64,000 bases of DNA from a virus, in IMG/VR virus record IMGVR_UViG_3300036861_000572, positions 1 to 64,000 of that record. One strand, 5' to 3'. Shown in pieces: positions 58,651-64,000 of the stretch (position 1 is its first letter; every line of letters starts with the position of its first letter). A program made the translations under genes and the position numbers. A model generated the notes under the pieces. It was not told where the DNA came from. It saw only the letters and a list, made by a program, of their open reading frames with translations, and did not search any database.

Positions 58651-60737
58651 CTCCCCGGGTCGTCCGGAGGCGGCTCAGAGTGCTCGAACAGGGGGCCGGC
58701 CGCAGGTGGGCCCTGAGCCTCAAAGTGTGTATTGCCCTTCGAACTGGCCTCGCGCGCGTCTTCTTCTTTCTTCAATTCTTCATGTAGTACTACTTTTTGT
58801 TCCCAGGGCTGACCAGCCAAAATGGACGAGAAGAGCGGCCCGACGGCTGTGGACAACCGCCAGGTTCGCGGCACCCACCGGTTCTCTTCGTCCGAATCAC
58901 CGCTTGTTTCCGTGGTGTAGGACTCGGGCCAGTCGAGCACCCCGGCGGCGGCGAGTTCCTCGAGGGCGAACCGGGCGACGCGGCGGTCGCAGCCGAGCTC
59001 GCGGGCGACCTCGGAGACGGTCAGCTCGCCGGTGCCCATGAACAGCTCCAGGACGCGGCGGCGGGTCTGCGGCAGGGAGTCCAGGGCGCAGCGTCGGGCG
59101 ATGGCCATGGCCCGCTCGAGGCCGGCGTCCAGGGCGAGCAGGGCGTGGACGAGCTGGCGCAGCTGCCGGGTGAGGCGGGCGGGTTCCTCGCGGGTCGCCT
59201 CGCCGGTGATCTCCCGCTTGCCGAACGAGGAGCGGGGCACGGCGGCGCGGCCGTAGCAAGCGACCACGGCCATGTCGATGATCGCCGAGTCGACCTCGCC
59301 CGGGAGCCGAAGCGTGCCCGCGCGGACGCAGGCCCGTTCGACCAGTGCCGAGGCGACCTCGATGGCGCGGTCGCGGCCCTGAGAGGCGGGCAAGCGGGCG
59401 GCGTGGGCCATGGCCCGCATACCGGCCAGGGAGCGTGGCTTGAGGCGGTAGTACAGCCAGCGGGGGCCGAGGGAGTCGGCGTGGGAGGTGTAGTCGTCGA
59501 TGATCGGGGTGCAGCACGCCAGAATGGTGAGCCGGCCGCGCCAGCGGAGCTGCTTTTTCGCATTGCCGACATCGCGGTAGACGGCGCCGTCGTAGGCGCG
59601 GCGGAGCAAGCTGAACAGCTGGTCCTTGGCGCCGCGGTTGGACTGGGCCAGGACGGTGGAGAAGTCGCCGACGGTCACGGTGCCCCGCCTTCCGACCCGC
59701 TCGAGGACGCCGGTCTGCTTGGGGTCCTTGCCCTTCGTCCAGGACAGCAGCGCGGGGGCGGTGAGATCGTCGACGTAGCCGCCGATGCCACCCAGCGCCT
59801 TGGCGGTCTCGGTCTTCCCGCTGCTTGATGGGCCGACGAGCATGCCCCAGAGCGGGTCGTCCAGGAACGGCTCGGTCTCGGCCTCGCCGGAGACGGCGAC
59901 GGCGAGGGTGAACCAGACGTGGCCGGCGTCGTCGAGGTGCTGGTAGGACCGCAGGACGTCGATGAGGTCGTCGACGGCCGGTTCGGAGTTTGCGTCCTCA
60001 GGTGAGGTGGCGGAACCGGAAGCGATGAAGTCGTCCAAGGCCAGGCCGGCGGCGAGGTGGTCCGCGGCGTCCTTGCCCTTGGCCGGCTCGACGACCACGA
60101 CGGTGCAGCCGGCCCGTTCGAGCTCGGCCGCGACCGCGGCGGCATGGGTGCGGCCGGGGACGTCGGCGTCGGCGACCACGGTGACGCGGGCGCCGGCCAG
60201 GGCGGCGGTGTAGTCGTCGCGCCACTTCCCCGCGCCACCGGGGTTGCAGGTGGCGACCACCCCGGCGCGTTCGAGGGCGGCGACGTCCTTCTCGCCTTCG
60301 GCCAGCCAGATGGTGCGCTTGGCGGCCTTGGCCTTGAGCACGTTGGGCAGCCGGTACAGGACCCGCCGGGTGCCGGCGAGCTTCCAGATCCAGCTGCCCT
60401 GGCCGTCGGGGCGGCGCTGCCGGAACTGCTTGGGCTCGAAGCGGACGACCTCGAACAGCAGGGCACCGGCCTCATCGACGTAGGGGTAGGTCGCGGTGAT
60501 CTCGGCCTTGGCGGGTCGTTCGGTGAACAGGTCACCGATGACCAGGCCGAGGGCGCCCAGGACGGCGTCGAGGTCGCAGCCGGCGTGGCAGTTGAGCAGG
60601 ACACGACCATCATGCCCCTCCTTGACCGACAGGGACGCGCGGGTGTCGTCGTGGGCGGGGCAGGTCCAGCCGGCAGGCCCCTGCTTGCGGGAGCCTGCTT
60701 GCTCGAGCGCCGACCGGACGCGCTCGAGTGGCGTCAC
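58638..60737 (-). CDS. DNA primase-helicase (CHC2 zinc, TOPRIM, AAA ATPase)
   Basis: 699 aa. Zinc-binding CHC2 domain at about 20-75 (GWTCPAHDDTRASLSVKEGH, LNCHAGC), TOPRIM at about 145-240 (IWLAEGEKDVAALERAG, VVADADVPGR), Walker A GMLVGPSSSGKTETAK near 305, Walker B-like sequence after it and a C-terminal winged helix (GTGELTVSEVARELGCDRRV). It makes primers and unwinds DNA for phage replication. The gene order after RecT and small HTH genes is typical of phage replication modules. Confidence 0.85.
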   Translation of the reverse strand: MTPLERVRSALEQAGSRKQGPAGWTCPAHDDTRASLSVKEGHDGRVLLNCHAGCDLDAVLGALGLVIGDLFTERPAKAEITATYPYVDEAGALLFEVVRFEPKQFRQRRPDGQGSWIWKLAGTRRVLYRLPNVLKAKAAKRTIWLAEGEKDVAALERAGVVATCNPGGAGKWRDDYTAALAGARVTVVADADVPGRTHAAAVAAELERAGCTVVVVEPAKGKDAADHLAAGLALDDFIASGSATSPEDANSEPAVDDLIDVLRSYQHLDDAGHVWFTLAVAVSGEAETEPFLDDPLWGMLVGPSSSGKTETAKALGGIGGYVDDLTAPALLSWTKGKDPKQTGVLERVGRRGTVTVGDFSTVLAQSNRGAKDQLFSLLRRAYDGAVYRDVGNAKKQLRWRGRLTILACCTPIIDDYTSHADSLGPRWLYYRLKPRSLAGMRAMAHAARLPASQGRDRAIEVASALVERACVRAGTLRLPGEVDSAIIDMAVVACYGRAAVPRSSFGKREITGEATREEPARLTRQLRQLVHALLALDAGLERAMAIARRCALDSLPQTRRRVLELFMGTGELTVSEVARELGCDRRVARFALEELAAAGVLDWPESYTTETSGDSDEENRWVPRTWRLSTAVGPLFSSILAGQPWEQKVVLHEELKKEEDAREASSKGNTHFEAQGPPAAGPLFEHSEPPPDDPGRWRR

Positions 60738-61558
60738 GGCGACCTGACAGCACCATGAGGCTCCTCGGGAAGCTGGCCTCCGTACCAGTTGATGAAGTAG
60801 TCGCGGGCGACGAACCGGCCGAAGCCTGCCGCAGGCGGGTCGAGGTGGAGCTTGATGACGTGGAACAGCCAGCCGTCGCCGAAGTCCCAGAACAGCGGCT
60901 GCGTGACCGCGCCGTGAGAGGGGCGGCGGTGGCGCCAGATGAAGCTGGCGAACCGGGTCGCGGTGACCGGCAGCGTCGGCGGGTCGACGTCCTTGGGTTC
61001 AAGCGTGGTGCGGCACTTCCAGCACGGGGGCCATCCGGTCGGTGGGTAGCCGTTGCGGAGACGCCACGCCCCGCAGTCGCACCGGGTCTGGAAGACCGGC
61101 GGCTCAAGCGCGGTGGTTGCCTGCACCGACACCATCGCGGGAAGGGCGTCCCAGCCTTCCCCCGTGCGCAGGCTGAGGTTGCGGGCGAAGTCGCGGGCGT
61201 CGAAGATCCATGCCATGCGGCCGGCTTGTGCGGTGTAGAAGTCCTCCCGCTCGCGGATCTCGGCGGTGGAGATCGGCGAGTGCTGCAGTTCGATGACGGT
61301 GGAGCGGGCCACGACATCGGCGCGGTGGGGCCCCATGGTGACCTCGACGCCGTCGGCGGGGAACCGGGCTTTCCACCAGCGGTGCCAGTCGGACTCCTCC
61401 CACCACGGGTCGCAGTCGGGGCGGGCGTAGTGCGCCCAGTGCCAGCTGACGATCTCGCCGCACTTGGGGATGATCTTGTCGTCGCAGCCCGGGCAGGTTC
61501 CGACCGCCTCGGGCTCGGCGAGGATCTTGGTTCCCTCTGGGCTGCGCGCGTAGAGCAT
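60734..61558 (-). CDS. CoiA-like nuclease-domain protein
   Basis: 274 aa from an ATG at 61558 (a GTG 26 codons upstream is possible). Zinc motif CPGCDDKIIPKCGEIVSWHW, then GPHRADVVARSTVIELQHSP with the Asp ... Glu-x-Gln(His) nuclease pattern of CoiA/PD-(D/E)XK proteins, followed by two more Cys motifs (RCDCGAWRLRNG, PCWKCRTT). It may process recombination or replication intermediates. It lies between the HTH genes and the primase. Confidence 0.7.
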   Translation of the reverse strand: MLYARSPEGTKILAEPEAVGTCPGCDDKIIPKCGEIVSWHWAHYARPDCDPWWEESDWHRWWKARFPADGVEVTMGPHRADVVARSTVIELQHSPISTAEIREREDFYTAQAGRMAWIFDARDFARNLSLRTGEGWDALPAMVSVQATTALEPPVFQTRCDCGAWRLRNGYPPTGWPPCWKCRTTLEPKDVDPPTLPVTATRFASFIWRHRRPSHGAVTQPLFWDFGDGWLFHVIKLHLDPPAAGFGRFVARDYFINWYGGQLPEEPHGAVRSP

Positions 61559-61745
61559 CGGCGCCTCATTGGTGGGAAGGTCGGTTAGCAGGTGCTCCGT
61601 CTGCCCGCCCGCGGGCCGGACAGTCGGTCTCGACAATAAGGTCCTCGGAATGGTGCTCCGGCCCCTGCGCAGTAGGCCGGCGCGGTACTGGTGCGAATTC
61701 GCGGTTCGGGTGTGTCAGTTCATGGCCACGATTTCGGCGGTGGAT
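61559..61745. other. Intergenic region of about 190 bases
   Basis: Between the CoiA-like gene start and the MerR-type gene. It contains an AT-richer patch (ACCTTATTGTCG) and no clear -35/-10 pair, hairpin or second gene. It could hold a promoter for the replication genes that I cannot define from sequence alone. Confidence 0.35.
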
Positions 61746-61958
61746 TCAGTCGTCCTCCTCCGGGTGGGCGTCCAGGACCATCGCGTCGACGATCAGGTCG
61801 ATCTCGCTTTCGGGGAACTTCCGATGACCGCCGAGGGTTTTCACGTGGGGCAGCCGTCCCTCCCTCGCCCAGCGGGCCACGGTCTTGGGGGTCACCAGCA
61901 GCCGCCTGGCGGTCTCGGCGACGCCCAGGTAGGTCTCGCCGTCCGAGTAGCGGGTCAT
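61746..61958 (-). CDS. MerR/excisionase-type helix-turn-helix protein
   Basis: 70 aa. YLGVAETARRLLVTPKTVAR then WAREGRLPHVKTLGGHRKF is a BldC/excisionase-type winged HTH. It probably acts in excision or early gene control. A second, related protein lies immediately upstream. Confidence 0.8.
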   Translation of the reverse strand: MTRYSDGETYLGVAETARRLLVTPKTVARWAREGRLPHVKTLGGHRKFPESEIDLIVDAMVLDAHPEEDD

Positions 61959-61976
61959 GGCGTTGCCTCTTTCGGT

Positions 61977-62192
61977 CTACGGGCCGTAGCGGGCTTGGGC
62001 GGCGGCGAGGACGGCTTCGACGTCGGCGGCTTGGAAGCGCCACTGGCCGCCGGGGGTCCGGATGGCGGGCAGCTTCCCCGTCTCCGCCCAGGCAAGGACG
62101 GTCCGGTCCTTGAGTCGCCAGCGGCGGCACACGTCGAAGGTGGTGAGCAGTTCGAGGCGGGCGAGGTCGTCGGGGACCCGGCTGGTGGTCAC
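61977..62192 (-). CDS. MerR/excisionase-type helix-turn-helix protein
   Basis: 71 aa. LLTTFDVCRRWRLKDRTVLA then WAETGKLPAIRTPGGQWRF has the same fold as the neighbour at 61746, with about half the positions conserved. The two may bind as heterodimers or form a small control loop. Confidence 0.75.
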   Translation of the reverse strand: MTTSRVPDDLARLELLTTFDVCRRWRLKDRTVLAWAETGKLPAIRTPGGQWRFQAADVEAVLAAAQARYGP

Positions 62193-62887
62193 GGCGCACC
62201 GTCGCTTTCGGAGGTGGCCGGCCGCCGCGGCGAGGCGCCACCGGCGGCGGCCGGCCGGCCAGCCCGGAGGCCGCCCGTGGTGGGTCGGGCTGGGCTGGCA
62301 CCCGACGCTCCGGGGGCGTCGGGGATTGGGGCCGGACGGGTGCCGGGGGGGTGCGGCAGCCCGTCCGGCTCACCCTGCGGCAGCCCGCTCCCGCCCCCGG
62401 CCGGACGGAGAGATCCCCCGGCGGGGGCGGTCGCCACGGCGGGAGTCCCGCCGTGGGCCGCAGGAGTGGGGTCCGCGCCGGGCGCACCGACCGGGGGGGC
62501 CTGATCGGGACCCGGCGCGGACTCCGGTGGGGAAGACGCCGCCCGCGCCGCCTCCGCAGCGACAGGCGCGGGCGGCGGGACGAGCTCGGCTTGTACCTTC
62601 GCGAGGAAGTCGGCCAGCTCCTTCGGGGTGCATTCCTGGTACGTGCTCGGGGCGGCATGCTCGAACTCGGGCCAGGTGAACTCGTTCAGGGCCTGCAAGT
62701 CCGCGGTGCCCTTGTCCTCGAACGGGGTTGGGCACGAGCAGCCCGAGTCCTCGGCCCAGAGGAGCGCGCCGTCGGCGTCGCGCTTCCAGACAACGATCAG
62801 GTCGAACTCGTAGAAGCCTGAGGATCGGTCGAGCTCCGCGACCATGGTGAGGCCGAACGTTCCCGGGTTGGAGTAGAGCTCGCTCAC
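62189..62887 (-). CDS. DUF7574-like early protein with Pro/Gly-rich tail
   Basis: 232 aa from a GTG at 62887 overlapping the RecT stop. The N-terminal 110 residues (ELYSNPGTFGLTMVAELDRS, FYEFDLIVVWKRDADGALLW, DSGCSCPTPFED) match an actinophage early domain. The remaining sequence is Pro/Ala/Gly-rich and likely disordered. Position suggests an accessory to recombination or replication. Confidence 0.65.
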   Translation of the reverse strand: MSELYSNPGTFGLTMVAELDRSSGFYEFDLIVVWKRDADGALLWAEDSGCSCPTPFEDKGTADLQALNEFTWPEFEHAAPSTYQECTPKELADFLAKVQAELVPPPAPVAAEAARAASSPPESAPGPDQAPPVGAPGADPTPAAHGGTPAVATAPAGGSLRPAGGGSGLPQGEPDGLPHPPGTRPAPIPDAPGASGASPARPTTGGLRAGRPAAAGGASPRRPATSESDGAP

Positions 62888-63726
62888 GACCCGCCGCCTT
62901 CGGTGATGTGAGCGGCGGCGAACGCGGCGGACCACTTCTCGGCGGTGCCGTGCATCCACAGCTCACGCCAGCCGCCCTTGACGTTGCGCCACTGGCCGTC
63001 GACCTGCTCGTTGGCCCAGTTGACCAGGCGTTCCTTGTCGGCGTTCTCGAGATGGGTGGCGCGCTTGCGCCAGGCGTCGACGTCGGCGCCCTGCCGCATC
63101 GGCTCGGCCTGGCCGTTGCCCTCGGCCGCGGCCGGGGCCGGCTCGGCGTCGACCAGTTCGCCGGTCTCGGCGTCGACCACGGCGCCGCCGGCGGTCACGA
63201 CCGTCGTGGCCGGCAGGCCGTCGAGCTCCTCGGGGGTGTAGATGACGCCGCCGAGGGCCTCGGGCGCGTCACGTCGGCACGCCGCCGCCGCGGCACGCGA
63301 CCAGACCATCCTGGCCGGGTACTGCTTCCACACGTCCTTGCCGGCCAGGCCGGCCCGCTTGGCGTCCTCGAGGGTGAACTCGACCGGCGGCTCCGGCTCG
63401 GCCTCGCCCTTGCGGTGGACCTGGACGGTAGCCTTCTCGTCGGTGTTGCGGATCGTGCGGAAGCGGTGGCCGGCGGCGCGGACCCGGGCGACCATCAGCG
63501 TCGCGGCCAGCGACGGGCGGCCGTTGACGAGGTAGACGTCGCGCAAGGCTTGCATGGGGCCGATGCCGAGCTCGTGGCCGGTGAGCATGCACGCAAGGAC
63601 GGCTTCGGCCTTGCCGCGCATGGTCTTTGGCACGAAATCGGTGTCTGCCAGGCGTTCGGCGAGCTTCCAGGTGAGCTCGAGCTCGCCCGGGGATGGTGGG
63701 GTGTAGCGGTCCAGTTCGGTGGTCAT
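62884..63726 (-). CDS. RecT-like single-strand annealing recombinase
   Basis: 280 aa from an ATG at 63726. The segment FVPKTMRGKAEAVLACMLTG, HELGIGPMQALRDVYLVNGR, PSLAATLMVARVRAAGHRF is the RecT/actinophage recombinase core; VWKQYPARMVWSRAAAAACR follows. The C-terminus (residues 210-280) is acidic and helical. It pairs homologous single strands during phage recombination. Confidence 0.8.
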   Translation of the reverse strand: MTTELDRYTPPSPGELELTWKLAERLADTDFVPKTMRGKAEAVLACMLTGHELGIGPMQALRDVYLVNGRPSLAATLMVARVRAAGHRFRTIRNTDEKATVQVHRKGEAEPEPPVEFTLEDAKRAGLAGKDVWKQYPARMVWSRAAAAACRRDAPEALGGVIYTPEELDGLPATTVVTAGGAVVDAETGELVDAEPAPAAAEGNGQAEPMRQGADVDAWRKRATHLENADKERLVNWANEQVDGQWRNVKGGWRELWMHGTAEKWSAAFAAAHITEGGGS

Positions 63727-64000
63727 GCGGGCGCCTCCGTGGGGAAGGTGAATTGCTGCTGCTGGCGGATCGGACGGTTCGACCAGACAACCTCGACCGC
63801 CCGGTCCATCGGCCGGCCGTGGCCGTTGGAGGTGGGCCGGTCGACCCGGACCTCGGCGCGCCACCAGCCGATGTACAGCTCGTCGTAGAGCGGCGAGGGG
63901 TAGCCGGACAGCAGCACCGCCGCCGGCGTCGCGGCGAGGGCCTCGGCGAGCCCGCGGTGGTCGGCCTCGGTGGCCATGTCGTGGCCGTAGTCGCGGGGCC
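63723..64000 (-). CDS. Partial D12-class adenine DNA methyltransferase, runs off right edge
   Basis: The frame stays open to the window edge. DMATEADHRGLAEALAATPA, VLLSGYPSPLYDELYIGWWR and the C-terminal EVVWSNRPIR are those of D12-class N6-adenine methyltransferases (the SGY motif near the C-terminus). The N-terminal catalytic part lies outside. Its stop overlaps the RecT start, so it heads this operon as seen here. Confidence 0.65.
   Translation of the reverse strand, partial: PRDYGHDMATEADHRGLAEALAATPAAVLLSGYPSPLYDELYIGWWRAEVRVDRPTSNGHGRPMDRAVEVVWSNRPIRQQQQFTFPTEAPA

Noticed and set aside
1-64000. CRISPR array, rRNA or tRNA genes
   Set aside because: No spaced direct repeats of the right size, and no rRNA or complete tRNA cloverleaf found by reading both strands.

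Overview
The window is a 64 kb stretch of a temperate, tailed double-stranded DNA phage (siphovirus-like) of a high-GC actinobacterium. This rests on the very high GC content, frequent GTG starts, HK97-type head genes, a tape measure protein, a tyrosine integrase and many small zinc-ribbon proteins typical of actinophages. No host genes, rRNA, tRNA or CRISPR array are visible. Both edges cut through genes, so the ends of the element (or prophage junctions) are not in the window. No gene-free stretch exceeds about 190 bases.

Layout, left to right. (1) 1-3.7 kb, leftward: small early-type genes, a PD-(D/E)XK-like nuclease, a Dam methyltransferase and an Xre regulator. (2) 3.73-3.91 kb: a divergent control region with matching operator-like sequences beside two TTGACA boxes. 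(3) 3.9-7.9 kb, rightward: a repressor-like protein, tyrosine integrase, PadR regulator, a GIY-YIG nuclease and small genes. (4) 8.0-11.7 kb, leftward: holin-like proteins and a GH25 endolysin, with one rightward ribbon-helix-helix gene. (5) 11.7-22.8 kb, leftward: tail genes (minor tail proteins, tape measure with an NlpC/P60-like domain, frameshifted assembly chaperone, tail tube). (6) 22.8-41.4 kb, leftward: head completion, large surface or fibre proteins, a glycosyltransferase-FkbM fusion, major capsid, protease, portal, large terminase with an intein, and small terminase. (7) 41.5-51.6 kb, leftward: small exported and zinc-ribbon proteins, an endonuclease VII, a thermonuclease-like lipoprotein, a C5 methyltransferase and a HIT protein. 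(8) 51.6-55.2 kb: a membrane-anchored FtsK-like ATPase with a second intein, among small membrane proteins. (9) 55.2-64 kb: small early genes, primase-helicase, a CoiA-like nuclease, two MerR-type proteins, a RecT-like annealing protein and a partial adenine methyltransferase.

The most unusual feature is the density of mobile endonucleases: several free-standing HNH genes, an endonuclease VII, a GIY-YIG protein and two homing-endonuclease inteins. Both inteins begin with Ala, carry class 3 intein signatures and sit at the same place in the P-loop of two different ATPases. Five HNH genes, plus two unrelated rightward genes, are preceded by the same promoter-hairpin leader: a -10 box, 11-13 nt, then a GC stem that in six of seven copies carries a bulged C and a covarying inner stem. 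In three cases the HNH stop codon overlaps the start codon of the next gene (endolysin, glycosyltransferase, FtsK). This repeated leader and cassette arrangement is the best candidate here for an undescribed system.

Three genes (GIY-YIG, tape measure, glycosyltransferase) show apparent single frame breaks near conserved sequence. These may be real lesions, recoding or assembly errors and should be checked against reads.
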